Assembly (NCBI GenBank): GCA_038503035.1
Contig: JAVSML010000994.1
Coordinates: forward strand, 2,147-66,146
Reading direction: 5' to 3'
Source of the DNA: Crocodylus rhombifer
Lineage: Eukaryota; Chordata; Crocodylia; Crocodylidae
DNA: 64,000 nucleotides
The first letter of the stretch is position 1, and each line of letters opens with the position of its first letter. A program made the position numbers and the translations under genes. The notes under the pieces were generated by a model that was not told where the DNA came from, did no database searches, and worked only from the letters and a program-made list of their open reading frames with translations. Positions 24,945 to 38,100 of this stretch are shown here, piece after piece.

Positions 24945-25429
24945 GTCAATAAATTATCATACATTGTGAATTTTTACTATTATTGATTGTACAAGGGTTG
25001 AAATTATTGTACAAATATGGTCATTACCATAAGCCTGGTAACACTGGCATGGGGTGTCAGGAGGAAAGCGGGAGGCTTCATCTTCAAGGGTTGGCCACTG
25101 GCACTGTGAGTGTGGTGGGGCTGGGTGGGAGGAGGCTGGTGCCTGCACTCCTGCCCATGCCAGGAGCAAGGGGGAGTCCAACACTCTCTAAGAGGCAGGG
25201 CAAGATATGCCATGCCTGGCACCTCCCTGGTCTGCTCACCACTGGCTAGGCCCAGGCTCATGATTTGCAATAGTGTTGCCAGGTGCTAAATATGAAATGT
25301 TGTTATTGGAAGGTCAAAATTACCTTATTTGCTGAAAAACTATGGTCCACAGAGAAATATGCAAAAAAGCATGCACATGCATATGTAAATAAGTCTTATT
25401 TACTTTATATTGCCCACTGTAAGTCACCA

Positions 25430-25721
25430 GTGAGCAAATGGGAACTGGGTCATCAAAGTTGAAGTATTGCCAACTCATGATTTTCAGCATTGTTCTTAAT
25501 GTGTTTGCTTCAGTGGGGTGTGTGCGTGTGTCTGTCTAAACTACATTCTTCACATTCCTGATGGACAGACTTTAAAAACACCAAAAATCATGGAAGTTGG
25601 CAATACTGACATTGAAACATTTATTTATTTTGAAGCGAGCTGTGATAGGAAAGTACTGACAGCAAACCCCAAAGTCAGTTAAGACTGCCTGAGAATGACT
25701 TGGGTTTTGCATAGGCTGCCT
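25430..25721. repeat. Duplicated segment, copy B
   Basis: GGAACTGGGTCATCAAAGTTG at about 25441 and AAAGTCAGTTAAGACTGCC to GACTTGGGTTTTGCATA at 25671-25715 match copy A in the same orientation. Copy B is interrupted by a 141-bp inverted-repeat element and ends about 300 bp before the RPRD1A start codon. Confidence 0.7.
25465..25605. mobile_element. Small Tc1/mariner-like MITE, 141 bp
   Basis: Starts TATTGCCAACTCATGATTTT and, reversed, ends TATTGCCAACTTCCATGATT. A TA dinucleotide at each end fits Tc1/mariner-type target duplication. Copy A of the surrounding duplication lacks it, giving an approximate empty site. Confidence 0.7.
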
Positions 25722-25943
25722 CAAAAATGCTCCAACTTATGGCACAACTACGCTAAATGGCGTACTGCTTCAGATTCTTGACGGTTGTGGCACTTGAAGG
25801 AGGAGAGAGTTACCTCCTCTGGCCCCCCCCCCCCCCTCTCCACCTTGAGGCTTCCCTCACAGGGAGGGGCGGGGCTCTCGCTTTCCCGGATATGCGGAAT
25901 GGGCGGGGTGGCTCCTTTCCCTTCTCCCTCGCGCGGGGCCCAT

Positions 25944-25959
25944 CCCGGAAGTGACGTAA
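25944..25959 (+). promoter_or_regulatory. ETS/CRE composite motif
   Basis: CCCGGAAGTGACGTAA joins an ETS core (CCGGAAGT) to a CRE/ATF-like half (TGACGTAA), about 70 bp upstream of the RPRD1A start codon. Such composites are common in CpG-island promoters. Function is inferred from the motif only. Confidence 0.55.
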
Positions 25960-25988
25960 GGCCTGCCTCCGCTGTAGCCCCCAGTGCC

Positions 25989-26000
25989 GCCGCCATTTTG
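25989..26000 (+). promoter_or_regulatory. YY1-like site in the 5' untranslated region
   Basis: GCCGCCATTTTG matches the YY1 consensus in its usual position just downstream of a transcription start, 30 bp before the start codon. Inferred from motif and position. Confidence 0.55.
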
Positions 26001-26029
26001 TTCGCGTCGGGCCGGGGGCTGCGGGCGGG

Positions 26030-26180
26030 ATGTCGGCCTTCTCGGAGGCGGCGCTGGAGCGGAAGCTGTCGGAGCTGAGCAACTCGCAGCAGAGCGTGCA
26101 AACGCTGAGCCTCTGGCTCATCCACCACCGCAAGCACTCGACGCTCATCGTCAGCGTCTGGGAGCGCGAACTGCGCAAAG
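26030..26180 (+). CDS. RPRD1A: RPRD1A coding exon 1 (residues 1-50, ends in phase 1)
   Basis: Begins MSAFSEAALERKLSEL and continues through the first CID helices to WERELRK. The start ATG has G at -3 and is the conserved family start. Donor is AAAG|GTGAGG at 26181. The extra base g completes an Ala codon with exon 2. The residues HSTLIVSVWERELRK differ from the mammalian pattern I recall (HSRPIVTVWERELRK), but length and frame are conserved. Reading through the donor would add unrelated GC-rich sequence up to a stop at about 26326, which is not family-like. Confidence 0.96.
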
Positions 26181-29100
26181 GTGAGGCCGCCCCCTCGTCT
26201 CCCTTCCCCTCCCCTCCTTCCTCGGGCCCCGCCAGCGCAGGGAGGCCGGGAGCTGGCAGGCGGGCCCCGCAGCCGCCTCTCGCCTGCAGTCCGTGGGCCG
26301 CGGGCAGGTGTTTAAAGCGGGATTGAAACCAGCGCAGCCACCGCGTCTGCTCCTTTCCTTTTTTGGGGGGAGTGGGGAGGCATTGGTACAAATTAGCAAA
26401 GATGAGCGTAGTGGCCGCCCTCCTTCTCTTTTTACTTACGACATCTTTACTGGTGTTTCTTGTCGTGTAAACTAACTTTTAAACAGAGCAAATAGAAGCA
26501 CATAACTGGGAAAATTGGGCAGGGCCCGGTGTGGGTGAGCAGAGCTTTGCCTGCTTGGTTTGGACCCTGACCTGACACAGTCGGTCATCACTTTATTTGC
26601 TTGGCAGTAGGGAATGGGGTGCTGGCAGCCTCCTGGAAGATTGGGAATTGGCCCCTTTGAGAAGCTGCCTCCATAGTGGCAGAGAAGACTGTAGCTTTGA
26701 TGGCTTTTCCCACACCAGGGAGGGATTTGGGGACTTGAAGGGGAACCATTGAGGGGGATGGCTTTGTTGGTAAGGAGGAAAAGAGATGGCAAAGCTGTTA
26801 GATCTATGAGAGAGACTGTCAAAGGTAGCGGGGCTCGCAAGACTTAGGCAGTGGGCAGACTTAGAATCCTTGTGTAGGGCCATGTTGATGGGGCACATCT
26901 GTGGATCATTGCCTTTTTTGGTCAACATGGCAAAAGCCATTCTGTTTCTATGAAGCTAAGTTTTAAGGGAAAGGGAAAAGGAGAGCTTTAGGAATGGTCA
27001 CTTAAAGTATTTTGGTCTCCTGGAAACAGCAGAGAAAGTCTTACCACTTAACTAAACTTCTGTTTATTCTGTGCCTGGGTGTCAAAGATGTAGCCTGTGG
27101 AGCCCTACCATCCAGGCTGTGGTGTTGCCTGTGGGTTTTGGACTGACCCTGTGCACTGCATGTGACTTGCGAAGCTGCTCTGGCTTGCCCTACATACCAT
27201 GTGGGACTAGATTGGGCCCACAGACCAGCCCTTTCTGCTGAATCCAGTGGCTAGGGCCAGTGCAGGGTGGGTGCTGCAGGCAGTGCCTGCTTTGGATCAG
27301 TCCTGCGCACTCTGGCTCCAGAGTGCAGGGCCAGTATGTTGGCCGTATCCAGTCTGATATCCCTGCTCTTGACTAAAGGCGTTCACAACTTTTATTTAGA
27401 ATACATTTTAAATTATTTCTTGCATGACATGGTTATATCTTTCAAATCTTTGGGGATACTAAAATTAGCCCTACTCTTTTTCAAAAAGAAAAGCCTTGTG
27501 CATTCTGGGCTTCCGTAAGAACTGTGGGATGCCAGAATGTGTGAATTGAGTAAATTGTCTCTTTTTCCTGAAAATGCATAGGTGTAATCAGCTTATCCAG
27601 GTCATCTTTACTAAATACAAGTGGCTTCACCTCATTGTCCTGATACAGTGGGTATGTCTACACGTGATGCTACATCGCCATTGCACCTTTAGGCAAAAAC
27701 CACAATGCCACAGCTACATAGCTATAGTGATGCATTCCCTCCGTATTGTGCATCACTACAGCAAAGTAGCAGCTAAATATAATGGTGTGCACAGTGTAGT
27801 ATGGGCTGTTACTGTGCCATCATTTAGTACCTCCAGAAGGAAGTACTAAATGACGGTGCCGTAACAACAGCGCCATAAGTGTATGTGTTGATGCACCCAG
27901 TGTTTCTTATTCTAAACAAATAAGAACAAAAGTAAATTTGTTGTTTTTAGTCATAGCAGAAGATTACAGTGAGCAATTACACTAGGAATTGCTAAACTGG
28001 TCATTTCATTGTTTGTCTTGATCAACATATCCATGAAACTACTTGGAGAAGCAGTTGATGTCAGTTATTGCTGACACATGGCTGTTGAACTTGTAAAATT
28101 TAGATGGTTTTTGTTGCCCTGCATTAATGAGGTAAGAGTATAGCTAGAAAACATATGGTTGAAATTCTGTCTATATAAATAGAGATGGTCTTGGTTAGCA
28201 GGATAAAGTCTTCTGAAGCAAGGGGTTGGTAATGTTTAGCTATGGGGTGTGTGGTGGGGGTGCTGCTCCTAAAAAGTGCAGGCCACAATCATGGATGAAA
28301 AACCCTTGGCTCCACAGGCTGCATAAATGATTCCTCTGCAACTCTTGGCTGCCAATCCCTGTTGTAAAGAATTAACAGGAATGCTTGGATCGCCAGATAG
28401 CATTTGCCCCTCAGTTTCAAGCCTGTGATCTGGTTTTGGGGGTCCTGAGAAATGGTTGCTAAAAACTCATTTCCAGCTACTTGGTGACTTGGCGGAGGCT
28501 GAATCTCTGATTACATCAGAGTTAGATGTTGCATTGGCTTCTGGTTGGTTGCTAAAGAAGGCTAAAGGCAGTTGTAATAAAACCCAAATGGTACCCCAAA
28601 CCCTTAAAACTGCACCCTGCACCAACCACTCTTGCTTCTGTCATCCAGAGAGCATCCTTCTTCTTTTCCCCCTTCTCCTTCCTAAATTTAGCTGGGTTAT
28701 TTGCAGGCAGAAACCCTCTTCCCATATGGGTTTCCTCCCATCTCCCTCATTTACAATCACCAATATTGTAGTACTCAGAAAGGAGTCTCTGAAATAGTGC
28801 TGTCAATCCAAGTGTAAAGTGCAGGCACTCTTCGTATTTTCTAATTATTATATAGTTTTCATTACATTATACCCTTTTAGTCTCACTTTTATTTAGGCAG
28901 TGTAAGGTAAAACTTTAAGGGGAGAAAATTGTTTGTAACTTGCTGCATTTTATTTTACTGCATTAATCACTGGTAAATAAAATCATGTTACCTGGAACAG
29001 AAGCAAATCTTGGTCTTATAACTGCTATAGGAGTCCATGGGCTACTCTTATAAACAGAACAAGTACATCAGCAAAACAGATTACACCAAAAATCACAATT

Positions 29101-32100
29101 AAATATTTACTGCTGGTTCTGTAGTTTCTTATTTCTACAGAAGTTTTCCAGAAACAGGTGCAACCTTTAGGGCTTCCTGGAAAATCCAGTGATTGAGACC
29201 TGGGGCAAAGCAGCTCCTGTGTAAGAACATACCAAATAGTACCATCATCTTGGGTACATCTATTTTAAGCTTTAGATGGTTTCCTTTTGTTCCACATCCC
29301 ACCTTTTACCTGTATTTGAGTGTGCTGTGGATTAAAAAAAAAAAAATGAAACAAACAAGCCTGAATTCTATCATACCATTGTATCATTATGATTAAATTG
29401 TGTAATAGGACTTGAATGCCATATTGACATAATGAGGAGGCAGCCCTAGGTCTATTAAATGTGCATCATTTGGATAAAAAAAATTTCCATTATCAAATGA
29501 ACCATACTTGATAGACTCAGCTCTTCCTTTAAGTTATGTTCACATTACTGATCATGTACATCTAGCTTTTTACAAAATTGAATTTCTGTTGATGGTTAGT
29601 GGATTGTTTGCTTCCAAAAAAAAAGAGGCAAAATCCAGAAATACAAAGTTTTGGAATGGGAAAAGTTGGATTAATCTTTTTTCTTTAAACATCTTAAGAA
29701 TTATCAGGGCACAGAAAACTAGTATTTTTGTTTCTGAAAAATTTACTTTGAAGTCATACAAAGACCAAAACAGAGATCTCTTTCTAGTGACCCTTAATTT
29801 TTATTTGTTGTAGTTTATCCTATTTTTCCTTCTTTCAGACTACTTATTTATGATGATCTAGTTTAGGGGTTGTCAGCTGGGGGTTTTTGTGTACCTCTGG
29901 GGGTACTTGAGAAGGCCCTAGGGGATATGTGCAGGAAAGGATGGAGTGCCGTCATGTACCATCCCACGAGGCACTCCCCGCCCAGCCAGATGTAGGGTGC
30001 AAGGGAAGCTTGCACATGCTGGCTGCTGCCACTCCATGTTTGGCTGTACACCAAACACCACCACTGCCGGGGCTGCTCTGATCCAAAAAGGTTGAAAATC
30101 CCTGATCTAGGTATCTACCAAAGAGCAGGTGAGGTACATAATGATGATTACTCATAGTATCAGAATCTGCTTAGTTGCTTTTTCAAAACTGCTTCTTCCG
30201 GCAACTGTTTTCTTTGCCCTCTCTCCTCCTTTTTTGATACTGAACGACACTGTAGATTATACATTTAAGAGCACAAAAACAAATGGCATCTAAAACATTC
30301 ACAACAAGATGAGGAAATTGCTGTTCAAACTGAAATGATTGTAATTTTGAAATAATTCTGAAATTGGTTCACATTTGTGATTGTTTGTGGCAAAGCATTC
30401 TTTGGGCAGAAATTTTTGACTTAAAATTACAGGTGCACCGATATATTGGTTACATATCACACCAGCATCATTTAAAAGGAAAATTAACTTTACTACTTAT
30501 TGGCTTCTTTTGGCTGGTGTAGCCGATAATGTCACTGATAAAAACAGTAGGCCTTCTGGCTCATGCCCCTGGATGCTGCATGCAGGCTCGCAGTCACACA
30601 TGCACGTGGCTAGAAATGCAGCTGGGCAGTATGGAGAGCAGCACCCTGCATGTAAGTATGTAAAGGGGAAGGGGTATGGCAGTGGGGAAGCCCCATAGTG
30701 AAGGAGGGAGAGGGGCTGGGATGCGGGATGCCGCCCTGTCAGGAGGCTCAATGGAAGCCGAGGCAGGGAGCAGAACAGAGCTATGGTTAGCTTGTCGGGG
30801 GGGGGCTCCCAGCTGCTGTGCATATCCCGGGGGGAAACATGGTGGGGGGAGGTCATATGCCATGTGCTTCCCAAGATTTGTGTGCAGGGCAGCTGCAGGT
30901 CTGCTCGCTTAGGGCTCTCTGCTCTGCTGCATTTCCCTTCGAAGCCCCATGCTGGCTACACGTCCCCTCCCTGCCCGGCAGCAGTGGGGGTGGCAAGTTG
31001 TGCCTTCTGCTGCTGGACAGGCAGCGAGTGTATGGCTGGCTTGGGGCTCCCAAGGAAAAAGCAACAGAGCGGAGAGCCCTGAGCCCACAGCGGGCAGCTT
31101 GCATCCACCTTCACCCTGCTCAGCCCCATTCCAGTTAAGAGCATCCCTGTGCTTAAAAATGGTGGTGGCAGCACTTGAGCTAAAGTTTATTTGGCAAGCT
31201 TTAATTCAAGCGCCCCCCCCGCCGCCATTTTTAAGCATGGACATGCTGCCGTAGACAAGCTGCCTGCAGCTGTCTTGCTCCTGGGTCTGGGCCCCATTCA
31301 CTGCCCTGGTTGGGCAGCACTCCAGCCCCTTTCCCTATTCCGCTACACTCCCTCCCCCTCCAAATCTGCATTCCCCATACCCTTTTCCTTCCCCTCTACA
31401 GACTTACTTGCAGGGAGCTGCTCTCCATGCTGCCCAACTTCATTCCAGTGAATTGGTTATTGGATTGGTATGGGCCAGTATGGCTGGTTAATACTTGGCT
31501 ATCGGTATTGGCCAAGAAAATATTTATCGGCTCACCCCTACTTAAAATAAAATGTATATCTTTTCAATGAATCCTGTGATGTCTAGAGCACTGCATATTC
31601 TGAGGGAAAATATGTTGAATGCAATTTGAGTTCTCTGTATTAAATAGATTCAAGAATTTTAATCCTTTTTATGAGGTTTCAAGGTAGGTCACTGAATTTG
31701 CAATCTTACTGTATCTGACAAGATTTGAAATGTTACCTACTTTTTACCAGCAACAGTATATAACATCGGTGAATTTGTGTTGTCTTTGAAAATGGTCTGG
31801 ATATATTGTGAACATGCACAGTTTCATAACATTTGATATGTTATCTTTGTAAGAAATTCGGCATTTCTTAGGCCCTTCTTCTCAGACTCATCAGAAACTT
31901 CAATTCTTTTCTCTAAAGAAAGCATTAAATGTGTTTTAGAATGTATTATGCTGTGAAATTGCTGTTATCTGACAGAGTGATATAGTGTGAGTTACCTTAA
32001 TCAAATGAGTCATGAGAAACGAGATTTTTCCTGAATGGTTGGTTAGAACCTACATGGTGACTATCCCCTTGCTGTTTCTGCATGTTTGTGTTACTCCTTT

Positions 32101-35100
32101 TTAATTTTTTCAGTTAACCTTTAATGTGATGAGAGAATGAACTCTCTATAAGGTGTTCTGCCATACTTCATGATTTAGTGATTCAGTCAGTGCTTTGATT
32201 CTGTACTGTTAGTGCATTATTATTTCTAGATAGTAGTTTTTGGGGAGGCTATAGTATTCTTCAGGTTATTTTATTGATAAGTGGAACTGACTAGAGTCTA
32301 ACTAATTTTAATAGTACTATACTGTTGTATTACAGTTGAGATGTTATTCCTACAGAATAGAAATTACTACTTTCATGCATGCTCAGCAGATGTTGGGTGC
32401 TTGATGTGACATTGTTATAGTACTTTATAATGCCTCCATGTGTAATAGTGTGCAACTTATTTAGTGTAGGCAAACTGTTTTCTGTGATCTTCAAAATCCT
32501 CTGCAAAGGCAGTGTGTAAGATGGTGAGGTGGCAAAATATTTAGAAATCAAAAGGGAGGAAAAAATAGAATTCCAATTTTTGTACAATTCTGTAATGGTG
32601 AATTTTCATAATCTGGTTCTTCCTTGTGTTTAATCAGCAGTGATATAATTAAATACTACTTCTAATTTGTACTTTGATTTAACTTACTAAGATGAATGTA
32701 GCAATTCACGAATTTATATAGGTACTTGGTGCATTTTTCAGTGCTTGACTAGCACTTCAATATTCTGATAATTGCCAACATTTGGCCTGACAGTCTTTGC
32801 TGCCTTGCTTCGGTTTGAACACTGCTCTTTCCTCACCCTCCAACTGTAGTCGCTGCTGTTTTTCCTGTAGTTTCCTGAGCTAGCTAGGCTAACTTCAGAC
32901 ATCTGCACTAGAGCTGCCCTACTTGCTGAATCATTTCAGAAGTATTGTGAGATAACATATTTGACCCATGTGGAACTGATCTTAAACTATTTCTCATAAG
33001 CACCCGTTTCTGCTGCTGGAAACCATCAGGATAGATGGCATTTGTGCAGCGGGCTGGAACCATCAGCAGGTAGCAGTGAGTCTTAGTGTGGAGATCATGC
33101 AGACATCTTCAAGTTGAGACAGCTGATGCAGATTGTAATGCCTCTGGATTACCCCTTTGCTGAACAGCAGTTCTGCAGCTGGGTCACAAGTGCAGAAAAA
33201 TGGAACTGTATTGTCATGCAAACCAGGAATTACTTCATTAAAAGTTTTGGATTACACTTCCATTTTAGTGATGCTTTACATTACAAAATGTGTGCTTAAA
33301 ATCCAAAGATGTTTTGCCACTGCTTTCTACAGTTGTGCATCACCAGTACATCTGTCTGTAGCTGCATTTGGACTAGAGAGCAGGATTCAAGTACCTATGC
33401 ATTCTTTTATTTTAGGGACTTGTTACCACCGTAAAATTAAATGGCTGCAGAATGGCAATGCAGTGCACATACTGGGTACTCTTTCTGGCCACCAGGCTAA
33501 GCAGCTTTTTGAGCCTTCCCTGTGTGTTCAGTGTTGGTTTTTAGGGTTGTTTTTTTTGAGACAGTGAGGCACTTCACTGCTAGCCTGGCCTCCCTGTTCT
33601 GTTCCAGCAGTTGCCTCTGGAATTCTTGCTTATCTGACCTGTGACCTTCATTTTGCATATCTTGCAGCAAGTTATCCTTGAACCTTTCTTTTCCCTTGCT
33701 GACATATAAGGTTCCTTTACCCCAAGGAGCTTGGGTGCCTACCTTAGTGTGGTAGAAGTAGAACACGCTGAAAAGGCAATGAAAATAATTACATTCATGT
33801 TTTAGGGGGAAGAGAACTTTTTTTTCTGTTCTGCATCATAATGAAGCTGCAAGTTGATTAATTCTAACTCAGTGGTTCTCAACTGTTTTTAGACTGGGCA
33901 ACCCTCAGAAAATGCCAGCTCTTAATTTTCACTTGTTTTCTGATTACAGAATAACAACAGAGCATCTCTTCTGTTACAGAGAACTCGGAAAAAACAAAAA
34001 GTCAGAATGTTTTCAACAATGGGAATCCTTATTTGAAATATCTTGGTTTATCTTGTGATTCATGTTTGCACACCTAACTGCTAATGTGTGGCAACCTTGA
34101 AAGCATCTCAAGGCACCCCAGGGTGCTGCACACCATGGTTGAAAATTGCTGCTCTACTTTGTATAATTTTTATATTTCATTCTCCACATTTGTTTATTCA
34201 GAAACAGCTGCATCTTGGGTCAGTAGCTTTCCATCATAATGGAAAACACTTGCTTTTGTTTTAATAAGACAAATATAATTTCATAGTTTGTAGGGTCGGA
34301 AGGGACCTGAGCAGATCATCTAGTCCGACCCCCTGCCATGGCAGGAAAGAATACTGGGGTCAAATGATCCCAGCAAGATGTTCATCTAACCTCCTTTTAA
34401 ACACCCCCAGGGTAGGAGCCTGCACCACTTCTCTTGGAAGCTGGTTCCAGACCCTAGCCACCCTGACCGTGAAGTAGCACCTCCTGATATCTAACCTAAA
34501 CCTACCCTCTGCCAGCTTGTGACCGTTATTCCTGGTCACTCCTGGCGGTGCTTGGGGGAACAGTGACTCCCCCAATGCCTGCTGATCCCCCCTGACTAGT
34601 TTATAACAGGCTACAAGATCCCCTCTCAGCCTTCTCTTTTGGAGGTTGAACGGGTTCAGGTCCCGTAGCCTCTCCTCATAGGGCCTGCCCTGCTGTCCCC
34701 TGATCATGCGAGTGGCCCCTCTGGACCCTCTCCATGGTTGTTCCTCCCGAGGTGCATCACCTTGCACTTGTCTGTGTTGAAACCCATCCTATTTTCGTCC
34801 GCCCACCCTTGTAACCTGTCTAGGTCTGATTGTAGCCTGTTGCATCCTTCCAATGTGCCCACGTCCCCCCACATCTTAGTGTCATCAGCAAATCTGAACA
34901 GGGTGCTTTTTACCCCCTCATCCAAATCGCTGATGAAGATGTTGAACAGTGCGGGCCCGAGGACCGAGCCCTGCAGAACCCCACTGTCCACGTCCTTCTG
35001 GGTTGAGAAGGACCCATCCACTACCACCCTCTGGGTGCGGCCCACCAGCCAGTTGGCGACCCAACAATATGTGTATTTTGAGCTGGCTCAGTTGCCTATT

Positions 35101-38100
35101 AACTCTGGGACTTCTTACTGTACACGGTTTTAAAACTATTGTAGGTGTTGATGACATCGGAGGCTTGAGAATTGAGATTGGAAGAAGGAACAACTTTGCC
35201 AACATCTGTTAGAAAATTGTCTGTATGTGGAGGTGGTTGCTTGTGTACAGTTCAGCAGAACAGTGACTATGAATGTAGTCTGTGGGAAGCTTGTCTTGTC
35301 CTGGAATCTCATGAACTGCTCTGAGTTTCTTCTCTGAGGAAGGTTTGCAAGCAGAATGAGCCACCGGTAAACAAATTCCTGTACTATGTGAACATAACTA
35401 AGATGCTGACTGGGACTTAGAATCTTGCTTACAACATAATATGTCTTTTCCACCCCATTTGCCCTCAGACAGAGGGCTTGCAGCCCAGGAGTCTTTGATT
35501 TATACACCCATAGGTCATATAGTGGGGATACATACTCAAGGCTTTCTCTGACCATACTTCAGTGCTAGTACTAGTCTGGGAAAAGTGTCTGTGTGGGTGT
35601 CTGCATGTGTTTATAGTGCCGTGTAGCTGCAAGCAATGTTAGTTTTTTTGCCATCTCAATTCTAGACGTATTGGTTAATAGCAAAATCTCAGCCAGAATA
35701 AATACAATTTTTTTTTTCTCCTGTAGGAAAATTCATTTTGGTTGTGTATGATGGGGGGTGGGCTAATACCAAGCTATTTCTTTTTGCTGTCAGCTGAGGC
35801 AGATTCTGTAACAGTAATTATTCTGACAATTGCACAACTTTTTTTTTTTTTTTTTTTTTTATGAGTCAAGGCGCACCTCTCAAAAAAATACCAGCTGTTA
35901 GCTTTCACTGGTTTTTTAACTCTTGAAAAATTATAGTGCTGTTCTTCTGTTACAGAGAATAAAATAATAGGGTAGAATGTTTTTGTTGCCCATTAGACTC
36001 CCATTAGACGTATCTGAGTTTCTCTTGTGGATTGCATGTAGGTGTTTATTTGCACACCTAACAGTGCTAATGCTGTGGCACCTTTAAGGATCTCAGCACC
36101 CCAATTAAGAATTTGTGTGTGGGAATCTCTTCTACTTCACTGCAGTTAAAAAAACAAAACAAAACAAAAAACCAAAAATAAAACCTGTGACTTCTCTCCC
36201 ATCCTAAATTCCTGCTTTTTTGTCTGGTGGTACATGTTTTTTAGGTTTTTATTCCTGTCTGGATTGTTGTCTGATTTGGCTTCTCTGACAGTCTTGTTGA
36301 GGTTCTTTTGTAGAGTTGCTGATATCAGGTCTATCTTCCAAAACTTTATCAAACTTGCACGGGGGTTCACCTGAACTTTTGTGTGCTCCAACTTTTCATA
36401 AGTGCAGAAATGGATCTTTCAGGCTCCATCTCTGCTTTGGCACTGTTTTTATTATATAGAAACAACAAAGGCTGTATTTAAAAAGGAGTTCAAAACTTGA
36501 CCCAGGTATGTTTAAACTGGTATGTGACTTCTGGTGCAGAGAAAGAAAGTGAAGAAATGTCTCTTTTTGGAGGCTATGTGAAAGTTCTGAGGTAAGTTCA
36601 GGTGCTTACCACTGCAGAATACCTTGGCTTTCCTTTTTATAGAAAAAAACATCACTCTAATGTATACCTTTTGTGCATGGTAAGCTAGGTTGGCTTCATA
36701 GTGTATATAGACATCAGTAAAAGTTGGGGAGGAAAGGAAGAGTTGCGTTAAAACCTGGGTAAGGGGGCATGTCTTTGTTACCGAGTTAGCCAAGACTAAC
36801 ATGGGTGATGCCCTTTTTGGTGGGAGAATGGATTAGAGTCTAAGCTGTACTCTTAATTGGACAGGTAGTCCACTCTTTTTTTCTTCCGGGGAAGGGGTGG
36901 TGCAAATTAAATTGTGTGAGTGCTAAAAGTCTTTATCTAGAGTTCCTCCTATGTACCCAGGACAGAGGTTCGCCCAAAAATCTCTGCGGAAGGCATTAGA
37001 GAAGGGTTCTGTTCATAACTGCACAGGAACCAAGTAATGTTTTAGGGGGTGAAAGGGGTACAGCTCCTGTCATGATACAGTAATTTCATTAGGGTTTTGC
37101 AGTGTGGTTGCTTAGACCTGAGCCAGGCTGACCTGGGTGTGAGACATGAGAGTTGATTGCCAAAGCTATTCGGAAGTGCAGATGATGTTCTGCTGTTTGA
37201 TCACAGGAGGCATCTTCCAGATGGCAAAAGTGTCTTTCACCAGGAATGCTATCTTTTGAAGCATAAAGGTCAGGTTGCTTAAATGCCTGAAGTGGAGAGA
37301 GTTTGTAAATGTAGTGACAGAGCAATAAGAATATACTGCTCAGTGAACTCTCAGAAGACCAGGACTGGGCATGGTGGTTCACCAGGTTCATATTTGTACC
37401 AGACACTAAATCCCTTATTCTTGAACCCTGTCTAAAAGTGGAGAACCTTGCTGTGCCATTCACCATGTGGTTCTACCTAGTGGAAAGGTAAACTGCTGTG
37501 TATATTTGCAGATTCTCCAAATACCACATACTTTATAGGTGAAGCTTTCTTTTAGTACATACACAAATGCTGTCATCTAGCCCTGGCTTAGTGTCAGGGT
37601 GGATAATCCGTAGAAAGGTTTAGAATGAAATGGCTTGGATAACAGGACTACTCTGTAAGTATATGGGTAGCCTTTTGAATGGTGCAAATGCATTGTTTCT
37701 GTAAATTTTTTGTTAGTAAAAAAATTAGAAAGCAAAGACATTTTAACTTTTAATAGTTTAAAATGCCATTATAGTGTGGAAAGAAGGTGTAATATAATTA
37801 TTCAGAACATGGATCAGTTGCATAGATCAAGGCTTGTAGGAAGAGACTAGATATTATTAGCAGTGTATTGTTTCAGCATAACAGTTACTGCATGGTAGCT
37901 ACTTTTGTGTACCTTGCAATGTCAGTAGGCACTTTTAGTCATGGAGAGAGACAAGATCTCTCTAAAAAAAAATAATCTTGGCAGTCCTATAAATTTAGCA
38001 TGCAACAGTGCAAATTTAACGGCTCTACCAAATGCCAAGGGAACTTTTCTGTTTTCTGTTTCCTTGATATCATGGAATTGCTTAAATGAAAGACACTTTC

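Larger units (their letters stand above)
25850..26300 (+). promoter_or_regulatory. RPRD1A: CpG-island promoter of RPRD1A
   Basis: GC- and CpG-rich interval spanning the 5' untranslated region, exon 1 and the start of intron 1, in sharp contrast to AT-rich flanks. No TATA box is visible. It contains an ETS/CRE-like composite at 25944-25959 (CCCGGAAGTGACGTAA) and a YY1-like GCCGCCATTTTG at 25989-26000, 30 bp before the start codon. This is typical of a broadly expressed housekeeping promoter. The transcription start is not determinable from sequence; by analogy with similar promoters it is probably between the two motifs. Confidence 0.8.

Noticed and set aside
30497..31254. Several open frames around 30.5-31.3 kb
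   Set aside because: All are inside the 1.1-kb foldback element. Similar peptides occur on both strands because the element is palindromic.
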